Positions 25,569 through 38,163 of a stretch of DNA of 64,000 bases are shown here, in pieces. This DNA comes from Hirudinaria manillensis (lineage: Eukaryota > Annelida > Clitellata > Hirudinida > Hirudinidae), in assembly GCA_034509925.1 (NCBI GenBank), contig CM067530.1:5936001-6000000 (forward strand), written 5' to 3'. The translations under genes and the position numbers were made by a program. The notes under the pieces are model-generated. The model was given only the letters and a program-made list of their open reading frames with translations. It searched no databases and was not told the origin of the DNA. Every line of letters starts with the position of its first letter. Positions within the stretch are counted from its first letter, which is position 1.

Positions 25569-25574
25569 TTTATT
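25569..25574 (-). promoter_or_regulatory. Poly(A) signal of PLK4
   Basis: AATAAA on the minus strand, 76 nt past the PLK4 stop codon. A typical position for a compact gene. Confidence 0.6.
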
Positions 25575-25649
25575 TACAAACAACAAAAAGCACTTGAAGT
25601 GCCAAATCAGAAACTCAGTCTGAAAATTGTCAGACCAGAAAACCCGATG

Positions 25650-28600
25650 CTAATTCACACGAGCTTGAAGCGAGGTGAGAATTTGTTTAATCATTTGCGA
25701 ATTCTTCTGTTCATCATTGATTCTTTTGCCTTCAGGGGACGTCAAGTAATAACTTTGTGTGTCGTAGTTGAACCTGAAACCCCATCCAGATTGTGTTTGT
25801 ATTGATACCAATTGATCATCCTGCAGAGCAAATTTATTTATTTATTTGTTTATTATCCAATGAAAATTTGTATCATTAAATATTTATTAAAGTGTTAATT
25901 ATTGTTATAATATTGGCTGTATTATTAAATATAATATTGTCAGATAAATCTATTTACCGTAACAACTTTTCCAAACCCTGGCAATTGCACGTTCACTGGT
26001 CTTAAGTAGGGTCCCCTTCCTGAATGTTGGTTTCCAGGCGAAATGTTTTTCGTTAAATCCGATTTGTTCGATAGGAAACCTGAATCCTGAGATCTCGAAT
26101 TGGTCGTCTAAAATATTATAATAATAAATAATATTAATTATTTAATTTTTCATGACTCGTGCAGGGTCCTTTTCACTAACATGTAGCAGGCTTTCGCTTT
26201 TGGCACTGAGATTGGGTCGGTCCATCTTTGAAATCATATTCGAACGTGGCCTACTGCAAAATGGATCAATAATTTCTGAGAATTGTGTTAAAAACTGCTT
26301 GAGTTCATCTCCAGAGTGTCATGAAAAGTAAATTTTAAGACAAACCTTCCATAAGTTGCTGGAAACAAGCTACAGTTGTAAGATATCTCCCTTCCTCTCA
26401 AATTTCTCTCTTCATCGGTCAGTATGCGCTGCATCTGACAAATTCAAATCATTTCACTCAAAATTCATTTAGTAAAACAAATTAACAAAAAACTGCAAAA
26501 ACAAAAACCTTCAGAGCAGAATCCAACTTCTGAAGCATCTCTTTAGAAAGATTGCTCCTCTGATCCTCAACATTCTTCAACTCACCCCCTTGTACAGGTA
26601 TCAGTTTGGTGCATGTCAAATCATTCTCTATGATCGTTCCTAATAAAAACAAAATGCCTTTAGCTCCTCCCGTCGAAGCTTTTCCAAACAAGAAATCCAA
26701 ACTTTTTATCCGAGACTTACCGTCGTAAAATTCCGCCTTGTAACAAAGATTTTCCATGATCATGAATTTGGCCTCCGAATTATAGACGGTCACTTTTGGA
26801 GTCATGGATTGAAGCAAATCTATCAGCTTGGAAACGTATCTGTAATATTTCCTCAGTCGATCGGGAAGGTTGTCGAAGGTGTAATGAAGCTGAGTCTTCC
26901 AAGGACCGAGGATCGGTTGATCCTCGAGCGACCTCGGTTCCACGAGTTCGTAAAAGGTGACCTGCACGTCGTTTAAGACGGAGGGAGACGTAAGAAGCAT
27001 AAATTATGATCATTCTTTGTAAATATTCGGACTTCGGTCGTCCTACCTCGGTGCCGTCTTCTGAAATCCTCATCATGTCGCTCACGCAATCGTCCCCTTT
27101 CGTTATCTCGAAGTAAACTTCGTTGACTAGTTTTTCAATTCCTGATACTTTAGTGATGGTAATCTGTTTGAAAAATAATAAAAATCTAATTGGAAATCAT
27201 GCTTCACCCATGTTAAGACAAGAACCATTCACCATTCCAAACTTCAGCCTTCTCCTCGTGTACTTGATTCTGGCGCAGTTGAATCTCGAAATCTCTTTCG
27301 GGTTGCAACTTCTCGACTTGGACGCTTCAGTACCGGAATCAGAAACTTTGGACATCAAGGACAGATTGTTAGGGACGCGGGCACGGGTCAAAGGTTCTGC
27401 GGAATGACTTCTGTTGGTGCCTCTGTACTTTGAATAAGTGACGGGAGGCTTCGACTTGTCGGGAAGGAAGTTATTACTCGATCCTCCGTGAATCCCCGGC
27501 ACGCGGTCCCTCGTTTTGTCGGGGGGAAGGCGAGGCTGACGAGACACGCCGTCGTAGGACTTGTCAGTCCTCTCGGATTCTCTCTTGCTTTCTATAGTTC
27601 GACTGCCGTAGTCCGACCTTTGACAAGCTGGTCTGCTTGAAATGTCACAGTTTTCCTGTAAATATACAATTAATAAAATATCTTTTATAAATATCTTTAT
27701 AAAATATCTGTATAATTGACTGAAATAATGAAATTTATTTACTGTTAAGTTATTTATTATTTTCATTGTTAAGCTAGGATTTGCTCTATCATTTCCATGT
27801 ATATCAATTTAAAAAACATTTACCGCTTAATTTAATAATCTGCAAACCTACGTGATTTCCTGTCTTAACTTCAACAAAATCTCTGAGAAATTCATGTTGG
27901 AGAATTTCTGGGAATTTCAACAAAATGAATAAATAATAATTAATTAACCTTAAGCTTTAAAACATTATGTTAACAAATGTATGCAATTAACTTCAATTGC
28001 TTTAATTATGCCTCTTTAATATAATAATGCATATTAATAACCTATAAGTTTAAGTAGTGCATGTAATGTAGCATTTACTTCCAGGTGCTGAAATCTGACA
28101 ATTGACAATAATTTAAAGACAATTACAATCCCATTAGCATTCAACTAACCATGCAACTGGATTCTTTTTTCTTGTTCATTAACCAAAAGACTTCTGATTA
28201 AGTCCCCGGCTTCGTACGGAACTTTGTGGACTGGAATTTTAATCCCTTCCTTGGTGATCCTTTCAAAAATCGTCCTCACATTGTCGTCACCAAAAGGACT
28301 CTCCCCGACGAGCATCGTGTAAAGAACGCATCCCAAAGACCACACGTCGGATTCGTATCCGTGAGGTTCTTGAAGTATGACTTCTCTGAGGAACAATATT
28401 TTCCATCAATTCGTTCAGGTTTTGTTACTTTGATTAAGACTAATAAATGGAAAATTGTTAATTTAAATTAGAAAATCTCTTCCTCACTCACCTAGCCATG
28501 TAACTTGGTGTTCCACAAAGAGTGGTGTTTCCCTTGCCTGGCACAATGTGCACTGCCATGCCAAAGTCTGCAATTTTCTAGACGAACAACGTTTGCTTCA

Positions 28601-29946
28601 TCACATCATTTACAAGAAAATTATAAATTATCCGCATAAATTTCTTATACTAACAACGTTGTCGTGCCTATCCAGAAGAAGATTGGACAGCTTTATATCT
28701 CGATGCATGATTCCATGATTCTCTTTCAGGTGATAGAGGCCACTGACGATCTGCTTTGTGAGTCGTTTAACTGGAATCACAATTTTTCTCGTTAGGTGAG
28801 ACACGCATGATCGTCAAGGATGTAAATATTCATTTAACTTGATATAAATATTCATTTTTCCTTGCCTTGCACCAATCGAAAGAAACTCGGGTCTGATTTC
28901 AGCTTGCGATCGAGATCAGTCATGCAGAGCTCGGTGACAATGTAAAAATTATTTTGATCTTCGAGGGCTTGATGAAACTATTTGAAGAATTGAATTGATT
29001 TTGGAACAAGTACATTCATTTACTCATTTAGAAATTAAACAAATATGTCTTCATTTACTAATATTTGCAGAAAATGAGTTTTCTTACCTTAACAATATTA
29101 GGATGTGGAATAACTTCTTTAAGGATTTCAATTTCATTTTTGATCAACTTCATCTTCTTGTGGTCCAATTTCTTCTTGGCTATCTGTGGTTAAAAAACCG
29201 AATTACATTTTTAATTAATCAGTTAACATTTAAACAAAAATCCACTCAAATTTAGTGTCCAAATTGTTACTCACTATCTTTATGGCTACTGGAATTGATG
29301 ATGACTTGTGAACACCTTTACACACAACACCAAAATTTCCTTTACCAAGAATCTTCCCTACTTCATACTGAAGTGATTTTTGAAATGTTAATAAATGTAT
29401 ATTAAAGCACATTATTAATTACATCATTCAGGAAACTCAATGGTTATAGTTTTATATATTTGCTATTGTGTTATCATCTTAACCTCTTGGACTCCCTCAA
29501 ATCATTCAATAAATATTTAATGAATTTTCTAACTTGGCCAAAAGTCAATGTGACAAATTCAAGTTAAATATCTCTACAACTTTTGCTTAATCAATCTTTT
29601 TACTGCAAACATCTTGGATGGAGCAATCGTTATCAAAGTAGACATTGCAAGTAAAGATAACAAATGATCAGATCAAATAGCAAAATCTTCCCCTAGCAAT
29701 GTTTTAGTGAGAAAGGTACAAATTTATGTGACTATATCGCCATTATCATTTTGAAAACCTCGATTTGATATGTTTGCAATCCATGGTGAAGTAAACTAAT
29801 TCACAAGCAATCCAATCAAGAATAGATGTAAAGATTATTTTGATGTTATTTTGATTTAAAGCTCGTTCTGAATAGGCTCCACCGGAGCAAATCCAAAATA
29901 AAATGCGACTGACCATGCCACTAAACTGTTCGCTGAAATTTGCCAT
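25650..29946 (-). CDS. PLK4: Polo-like kinase 4 (SAK), centriole duplication kinase
   Basis: Sixteen exons: 29914-29946, 29275-29367, 29088-29183, 28866-28977, 28655-28770, 28492-28577, 28150-28385, 27852-27907, 27233-27655, 27047-27163, 26721-26961, 26509-26639, 26346-26434, 26181-26253, 25958-26107, 25650-25820. They join in phase to 740 aa. The kinase domain (about 12-270) has GKGNFG, VAIK (K41), HRDIKLSNLLL (D136), DFG (154-156) and a T-x-CGTPSY activation segment. Residues about 400-580 form the PB1-PB2 cassette, with DNLP and a YNSEAKFMIMEN-like stretch. PB3 is the last 75 residues. PLK4 phosphorylates centriolar STIL/Ana2-type partners to start procentriole assembly. All introns are GT-AG except intron 4, which is GC-AG. 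Exon 1 is the least certain: it codes only MANFSEQFSGM, but its phase fits. Length is close to fly SAK. The APE motif reads A-R-E. Confidence 0.93.
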
Positions 29947-30773
29947 AGATCCAAAGCAAAAAGTGTCTTGCAAAAAATGAGATTGCTACCATCGGCCCGT
30001 CATGTCGAGAGCTTTCGAATTTTGGCACAAAAAATAAGAAAACAAAAATTGGGCGATGGCCGCAAACTAATAAGTTCAGTTCTTTAAATAATGATTATCT
30101 CTCTAAACAATAAAAAACTACAAACCTAGTAAATTTTTAACATTAGTTAAAATAGTTTGGTTTGTTAGACTTATGAAATAATATTTTCTTTGCATTTCGA
30201 CAGACCGTGGCCACTTGTTCTACATCTCATCATTGATTGAATATTAATGCGCCGAGCATTTATGGGCGAAGCTAATAAATGTCATTCAAACTCATCTTCC
30301 ATCGGTCGTTTAAATAAATTTCGCAGCCCACACAAAATAAAGCGAAGGATTTGATTGGTTTCAATGAAGAGAGCGAAGGCGCTTCAGCGAGAACGAACAC
30401 CATCACTATTTCAAATTACAGAAGGTCCAGATCTCGACCTCCAGCAGATCTCCAAGCAGGAATTCGCGAGAGCCAAAGAAGAGGAAAATAAATATTTTGC
30501 AAAAGAATTTTACATAACTTTCATATGCACCAACATTCCAGAAATAACTTCAATGTTATGCCTTTTACAACTTTTTTTTATATATATTTAACAAAAAATC
30601 TTTTAGAACGCCGTTTACATTTAAAAAGTCATAGAATGGGCTGCATCAGTATATTTGAATATATTAAAAAACCATGATGAAATGCAGCTCCTTGATTGTT
30701 TTAAGGAAAACACATATAAGCCGAAACAAGAAAGATCAAAATGGCACAGTTTTCTGTGGCTCTTCCAAACAAT
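29947..30773. other. Gap between PLK4 start and ILVBL end
   Basis: Both genes are on the minus strand, so this holds the PLK4 promoter and the ILVBL 3' end. The 78-codon plus-strand frame at 30,355-30,591 has no recognisable domain. No core promoter element is evident. Confidence 0.5.
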
Positions 30774-33700
30774 TCAGACGCTAACACTTCCATCACGGAA
30801 TGAAGTTTTTCCAATGAAACAGTTAATAAGGACGCTGGTACCCTGCCGTGACTTTGTTTGAGCTTCGACAAAAACCTTCTCGACTTCACTTTCGTTCTCT
30901 CTTTTAAGTACCATTCCACAACCACCAAATCCTTCTGCCACCAATTCATACTTGCAGAACTGAAAAGTTATTGAAGAAGCAGAATGGAATTAATCTGAAA
31001 TGATGGAACTCATCTGAAGGAAATGAAAATACTAACTGCTAAATTGCACGCTGTAGGTAGTCCAAGAATCCTAACCTGATCTCTTGCTATTTGAGACCAG
31101 CAGGCATCATTACCCACAAGAGCAATGACAGGCACCTAAAATGCACATCTACAAATGATCAAAAAGGAGGGCCCGAAAAACTTATTGTTTTTTACTCTGG
31201 ATTGGAATCCAGGATTTTGATGAACTGTCAGATTTGATAATTGCCAAAATATTGACCCTTTACTGATGACTTTTACAGTTTATGCAAAGCAAACAATTTC
31301 TAAATTATTATGTATTGTTTAAGTATGCATTAGTTCAAAGTGATCCAAATATATATATATATATATACAGTGAAATCTCGCTACTATGCCACTCCGCTAT
31401 CATGCCACTTTTGCTCATTCCAGATGGGTAGCATAGTAGCAAGACTTGACCGTAAATATATTTTTCCCTCAACATGAATATGTTCATTTGAAAGGCTTCT
31501 CAGTACTTAACCTTGTGTCTGGTGAATGTGTCGAATTCAGCAACACTAAAACCCAAGGATCCATCGCCATACAAGACCCACACGTCATAGTCAGGACGGC
31601 ACAGTTTGGCACCCAAAGCAAAACCTCCTCCGACCCCAAGAGTCCCAAAAGCTCCAGGGTCAAGCCAGGTCAATGGTCCTTTTGGCCTGCAATCATAATA
31701 ATATTTTCATTTATTTTGATTTTGTTGAATGTAGACCAACTTTATTTTAATCCTAATTTAAAGTTTTAATATTTAATTTTTTTTTTTGTTTATTTCTGAA
31801 TTATCAGCTTATTTTCTTAGTTTTGCTTACTTTCAATTCCCTTCCTAAAAGAAAGGCTTCCTTCCTCATGTTCTCAGCCAAACCATACTGATTTAACTAT
31901 GCCATTGGACCATTTCATATTATTAAATTATTTCATATTATTATTATGGATTAAATTCAATTTTCTATCTTTTAATTTAACAAGGAATATGATCCTATTC
32001 AGCAAGGCTGAGTTTTCCACACATCGTCTCCTTGCGCCTTGACTTGGGGAGCCATAAAACATTTGCAGTGGGTGATTGTATGTGACAACCCACTCAGTGA
32101 GGCATTGCTTTCATGAATTTGCTTCTTTAGAATTTCCTAGTCATTTCTTTGTCTTGTTGGAAGGTCCAACATTTGATCTGAGATGTTTTGCAATCCTGAC
32201 CCTTTATTTCTATCTGATTCATCTATTCCTCCATCAACATTTTTGAATGTGGCTTAATAATTTTACCATATCTTCATTTTACTTCCAATTACCCTCCCTT
32301 TGCCTTGCCTATCTTTACTAAGCATCAAAATTTGCTGTCATTTGCATAGAAAATTCAGCTATATGCCATTTGTAAATGTGCTTCATTTGCATAATTCCAC
32401 CTGGTCTTCTGCCATTGACATAGAAGTATAGGCTGGGTTTGAACACAAAACATTAACATTCTTGCCAATAGTGTTGCAACTCTCCAAGCTGACATTAAAG
32501 CCAAAGTAGATCAGTCAAATGGATCTAACACCAACCTTAGAATGTAAGCAGCTGTTCCCACAAAATCACCTCCATCAGCAATCAATATACTCTTTTCAGG
32601 TAAGACTTTTTCCAATTCTTGAAGTACTTTGATGGGGTTGAGGTGATTATCTGTCACCTGTTTGCCCATCTCCCTTCAAATAAAAATACATAGATGCTCA
32701 TAATTATCAGGCATTTTTATATTTGTCATGTAAAAGTAATTTTCAAGATGATACATTTAATATTAATCATTGTAAATTGACTTTTCAAATTTACAAAGTC
32801 TGGCATGCAAGTTAGCTCAGAGGGCTGCATCCCCCACAAATGATACTAATAGCATGGCAGATTATGCTGCATCTACCTTGTGCTGCTTTGTAAATAGTTG
32901 ATAAAAAAATGCATCCAAAATTATGCATCAGTTTGCTGTTCACAGAAAATTTGCAAAAGCAGATTGGTTAAATAGTTATCACTCTTGCACATGAACTAAC
33001 AGCATCGTCAAAAGTGTCATGTCTGCAACCCAACCTGAGATTCTCCCGGTGATATCAACATTAAACAAACAGATTAAAACCAAGGAATGCCTTCATATCC
33101 CAGGGCAGTTGTAAAAGGCACCCAAAACATCAGTAAATTCAAATTTAAAAACCAACAAATTTTGGAATTCCTTCTTATCATCAGCACTTCTTAAGTAAGA
33201 TAACCAGTCTGGACTGCACTTGAATCCATCCAACTTCTCAGATATTCTTACCAAAGCACTGGCTACATCACATTGCAGATGTAGATATGGTTTCCAAAAC
33301 AAGTCAGAATTCTGTACACAACAACAAATTTAAACCAGAAAATAAAATTTCAAATATCACTCAACTGACCTTTAGCAATTGAGATCTGTCCCTATTAATA
33401 GCAATTATTTTTGCTTTTCTGTTTAGAATTCTTCCATAACTAAGTCTAAAGTCACACACAGTTCCTAGAAAGCAATTGATGTATCAGAATAAATGATATC
33501 AAATATATAACGCACAATGTTAAGTTAATAAAGGATAATTGGTATACCGATTAAAAAGAGATTTGATGATTTATTGCTTCCTTAGTACAACAATGTTTAT
33601 ATAGCCAAATCTCCAAAAATTTTAAATGATGCTATAATGTTTGTTGCCACTAATATGGTGCTCTTGATTCCATAATTATGTCATATCAAGGCAAAGATGT

Positions 33701-36229
33701 CTTTTTGCATTTACCACATCATTTAGATTTCATCCTAGTGAGATATTTGAAAGCTATACCTGCCAATATTATGCAATCTGACTCTTTGAGAGCCAACTTC
33801 CTGCAATGTCGAAACTGGATGGCACTCTTTGAACCAAGTAATCCTCTGGACATGCCACCAAGGAAGCAAGGAATCCCAAGGGACTGAAATAAATAACATA
33901 GAAAAACAAGATAAAATAGAAGGCCTGTGGAATAAAAGTATACATAGCTATCAGTCAATAAACCTCCAGAGAAGAAGCAAGATAATCAATAGGATTGGAC
34001 ATCCAGACAGACTGACTACCAAGGACCATGACGGGCTTCTTTGACTTGCTTATAATTTCCACACATTTTTGAACTGACATTAATGAATTATAAATGTTAG
34101 TCAAAGAGACGATAAATTTAGTAAATAAGTTGACAAATGTACTTTGCTCATCAGACGCTTTGTTGACGTGCACAGGAAGAGGTTCAGACGCGTGTTCATC
34201 AAAAGCTCCGGCGAACAAATTGTCCAAGTGCGTTTGCAGGTAAAAGTTGATCAGTTTCATTATGACTCCTTTTCCAGATCTTCCTGAATTAAGTTCCTGA
34301 GACACTATTTTATAAGGATATAAGATGTTGATGGGAAGTTCTACAAAAACAGGACCTGAAAAAGAAAATAATGTGCAGAGTTTTCAGCTCCATTCATTAG
34401 TCTTTAGTTGTTTTAAAAATCTGTTTCTACCAGGTGTATCAGAGAGAGATGCTTGGATTGCTTTCCTTAAAATATCCTTGAGTTCTCTTACAGTATTGAC
34501 AGTGGCTGTGTACTTACACAATGATTTAAGTAGGGACATTTGATCAATGTCTTGAAGGGCACCTCTTCCCTAAAAAGATGTTTAAAATTTTCAACCAAGA
34601 ACAAAATACTTTCAATTTGATGTTTTGATGCGATTCAACCAACATTTTTTTTAGCTTAAAACAACAAATATATTGCTCAAAGTTATGCTCAAAAAGCATC
34701 TAAGGAAATAAAATCCTATATAATAATGATCCCAATAGAAAATTACATTTAGCAACTTCAAACATCAAGAAATTAAAATGAGATTTTAAACAATAAATTG
34801 TTTAAATTAAGATGACGACCTTATTAATAATATTATTGGAATATGAAGATGGAATTTCAAAGAAATGGGCTAGAACACTTGAATGACAATTAATTGAAGA
34901 TTATGTGTGCTTTCCCAACGTAAATGGCTGGATCTATATAAATATACATGTCATAATAAATGTTTAAACCACCTACTTAGCAATTAAGAAAATGACTTTG
35001 AATTGGTAATGGATTATCAAATTCAAAACAATTAAAAAGGCCTTTCTTGTTAAATACGATCATTATATATCTATTCAAATGACAAAGTTTTAATGTTTAA
35101 TCACCACAATTAAGCATTAAAATATTGTTAGCAGTAATGCAATTCTTAGGTATAAACTCAAGAAAAAAGCCCCGCGGTATGATTTTAGTCCAAGGGCTAA
35201 GAGTCGAGGACCTCTGATATAAAGATTGAATGGTGGATAGTCTCATTAAAAGTTATTTTATGAATTAGACAACAATGTATATTTATAACCATTTGCATTA
35301 CATAGTTACTAAATAAGCATATATTTTGGAAAAGTTAAAATTCAAGGAATTTGAGTCTGAGATGAGAAATCATAAATCCCAAATAACTTCCATTAAATCA
35401 CATTCAATGACTTTGGTAAATTTTAGGCTTGACAAAGAAATTTCACAACTATTCAAAAGTTGCCAACTTTCAACAATGTGGCAGCCGCTCCACTAATGAG
35501 TAAGACAGGTGATTCTGCCATTTGGGCATTCTTCACGGCTGTTATTGTGTTCGTTAAACCTGCAAAATGAATGCAATTACTGCTTGATGACAAATATCTG
35601 AAATCTAAATCCATTAAAAATTAATTTGAATTAATTGAATTAATTTGATTCGGTATTAAAACTCACCAGGACCAGCTGTCACAGCTGCAACACCAATATT
35701 ACCAGTGAGACGAGCAACTGCATCAGCAGCAAAAACTGCGGTGGCCTAACACAAACTTTGATATATAAATAAAACTAAACTAAACATCAACAATGTCAAA
35801 AATTAGTTTCTAATAGAAATATGTATTCTAAAATAAATAGCTTAAAGTCCAAGTTTCACCTCATGTCTGGTATCTATCACCTTTATTCCAACAGTTTCTG
35901 AAGCCACAAGTATTGGGGAGATGTGACCACCAGTCAAAGTGAAAAGAAACTTAACCCCATGGACCTTTAAAAAAACTCCACTTGAAATCTAACTTTTGTA
36001 TGTAATTTCAGGATACCTTCAAAACTTCTGCTACAAGTTCCCCACCATGCTTGTGTGATTCTCTATCAACCTTTAAAAAAGGCTTTAAAATGTCAATAAA
36101 GCAACTTGCTTAGAATCGACATCTTACCTTCAGCAAAACAGAATGAAAGTAACCGATTTTGAACAGGATTAGGGCAGTCAGAAGAACAGAGAAAAGTAAA
36201 AAAATCGATACAACAAACAATAAATCCAT
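30774..36229 (-). CDS. ILVBL: ILVBL / HACL2, ThDP-dependent 2-hydroxyacyl-CoA lyase
   Basis: Fifteen exons: 36128-36229, 36017-36070, 35860-35964, 35667-35745, 35468-35559, 34431-34569, 34143-34355, 33964-34073, 33760-33883, 33370-33464, 33153-33311, 32536-32669, 31512-31686, 31037-31135, 30774-30959. They join in phase to 621 aa (human about 632). Residues 3-23 are one N-terminal membrane helix. The Pyr domain carries DTRHE with the catalytic Glu87 and VTAGPGLTNT. A central domain contains VMVLGSQS and [11 protein letters not shown]. The PP domain has the Mg/ThDP motif GDG (509-511) followed by N536. The C-terminus SFRDGSVSV matches the family. Known role: the ER enzyme cleaves 2-hydroxy fatty acyl-CoA to a shortened aldehyde and formyl-CoA, as in phytosphingosine degradation. 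All introns are GT-AG. A MITE sits in the intron at 31,136-31,511. Confidence 0.95.
31368..31452. mobile_element. 85-bp pogo/Tigger-like MITE
   Basis: Termini CAGTGAAATCTCGCTACTAT and, inverted, CGGTCAAGTCTTGCTACTAT match at most positions and are flanked by TA on both sides (31,366-31,367; 31,453-31,454). TA duplications and CAGT-type ends suit Tc1/mariner-pogo elements. The interior is a few tens of bases, so it is non-autonomous. It lies in an ILVBL intron. Confidence 0.65.
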
Positions 36230-38163
36230 ATTTATTTGAATTCAAACTTCGAACATCGAACAAATTTAACAGACGCCTTCGAGACCGCTTTATCAATCCA
36301 TCAAATCTGGCGGGTGAACTGTGTCAACTAAATGAAGAAAATTATTAAAGGTCTTAGAGGGCATCTAAGAGAGAATAGACCAAAACCCTAGGTAATGTAA
36401 ACAGAAGGCCCAAATATACCTAAACAATAGGGCCCGTCAGTTAAATGTGACTTTGGTCACATTAAGTTGCAATATTCTTAATTACGCATAAATATCTATG
36501 AAAGTGACTTTCGTTGTAAATAGATTTGCTAGTCGTCCCGATGACAAAATAATTGGCTGATCAAGGATTTGTGGCAGGAAAAAGCTGGCAATGTGTTAAA
36601 TCACAGATAGAGGAATGAGCCAGTAGCATTTTTGCGTAATCTACTACTAATGACATTCCTGCTAAGCAGTGTTTTACATTCGCCAATGCTCTATCCCCCT
36701 GCTATCCACCAATTAATGACCATAGTTTTATATGATAACCGAATTAACGAGAACCGTATTATCTCTTACAGAAAGAAAATTGATGATAGTGAAAAAAATA
36801 CAAATGCCTTTTAAGGCATGGATTGGATTCAGTGTCATCCTCAAACTTTAAGGAGAGTTAAATAATTTAGAACAGTCACAGACCTTTATTTGAATGATCT
36901 CGAAACAAATATTTCTCCAGGACAATAAATTCGATGAGTGTTAGATGCGACTGCTCTGCAAGAGCCTCCAAGGAGTTTAGTTCAAACAAGAAACGTAAAA
37001 GACATTATAATTAAGAGGGAAAGTATCCCTCCTTCAAAATTCTCACGCCCCCAAACCCCGATATGTTGATAAATTAAGAAAGTTGGAGACTGTTGGTATG
37101 CCGAATGATCTACAATTTCGGCACGAAAAATGTTACCGACCCTTGATCTAGAGCAGGATGTCCAAACTACTTTCCGCGATCCAAGTGAGGCCCGCGATTC
37201 AGGACAAGGGGCTGATGTTGATTTATGTATGGCTATCTAGGCCGGGTAAATTAAAGTAATATCTCCTTATATGTATTATCCCAAGAATTATCCCATTTAC
37301 TGGAGCTTAATGTAAACTTTCAAATAGTTTGGTTTGCTCGTGAAACACAGGTTGTGGAATAACGTTCATGTTCCTCTTTCTAGTTTCGCCCTTGAGTTTG
37401 GATTATTCATAAAAGCAAATGTCCCTTGATGGTCGCTTAATCTGACTGTTATAATTTGCTTTGTTATAATATAATTTCCTTTAAAGCTTTGGGCCGATTA
37501 GAGTAGTCACCAAATAAATGCATAAAAACAAATCGACAGCAATAAAGACCACACTACCCGCGCCCCTACCTTCCCTACATAATTTATTGTCCTTCTAAGT
37601 ATCTCATGAGTTAAACTAGAGGCTGCCACCAAGTCTCATCCGATGAGAACCGGAAAAATTAAAATATGCTAAATGTGGTCTTAAGTTGGCTTTATAAAAT
37701 ATGAAAATATATGTAGACGAATAACATATTTCATTTCTATTTCAAAAAATTAAATATTGAGAAAATTATGGCTTTTTCTAAAGTGAACCCAATGGCAGAA
37801 TTAAGAAACATCCTTAAAATGTTCTTTTTGCCTCTTCAATTTTTAGTTTGTTTTAATTTTTAATAATAATAATCTGAATTTTATTCATCTTCTATTTTGA
37901 ACTAGTTCATATATCGACATATACTGGCAGGAACGAATATAACGAAAACGAAAGGTTGCGCAGTTGGTTATCGGAGTGGTGTTGTGCTGTCAGTCGTCTA
38001 TAATTTGCGAAACAAACGCAGTGTTTATGCATATGGTTTGGTATTGCGATAGACTTCACGTTTTTTAGAGTCAAAGGCCGATTTTCGAAATAATTTAAAT
38101 AAACTCCATTTTGTTCTGCCGCCTTTAGATAACAATATTAGATTTCGATTCAAATTCCCGAGA
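36230..38163. other. Divergent intergenic region ILVBL / LRRC14
   Basis: It holds the promoters of both flanking genes, one reading left and one right. A block at 37,145-37,205 containing AGCAGGATGTCCAAACTAC and GAGGCCCGCGA resembles a hAT end without a visible partner. A short hairpin TGCCGAA...TTCGGCA lies at about 37,098-37,123. No gene is supported. Confidence 0.5.

Noticed and set aside
34325-34543. Plus-strand ORF of 72 codons and a GTAAGT donor-like string within the ILVBL exon 34431-34569
   Set aside because: The minus-strand reading continues a protein matching ILVBL through this point, so the donor-like string is coincidental and the plus ORF is its shadow.
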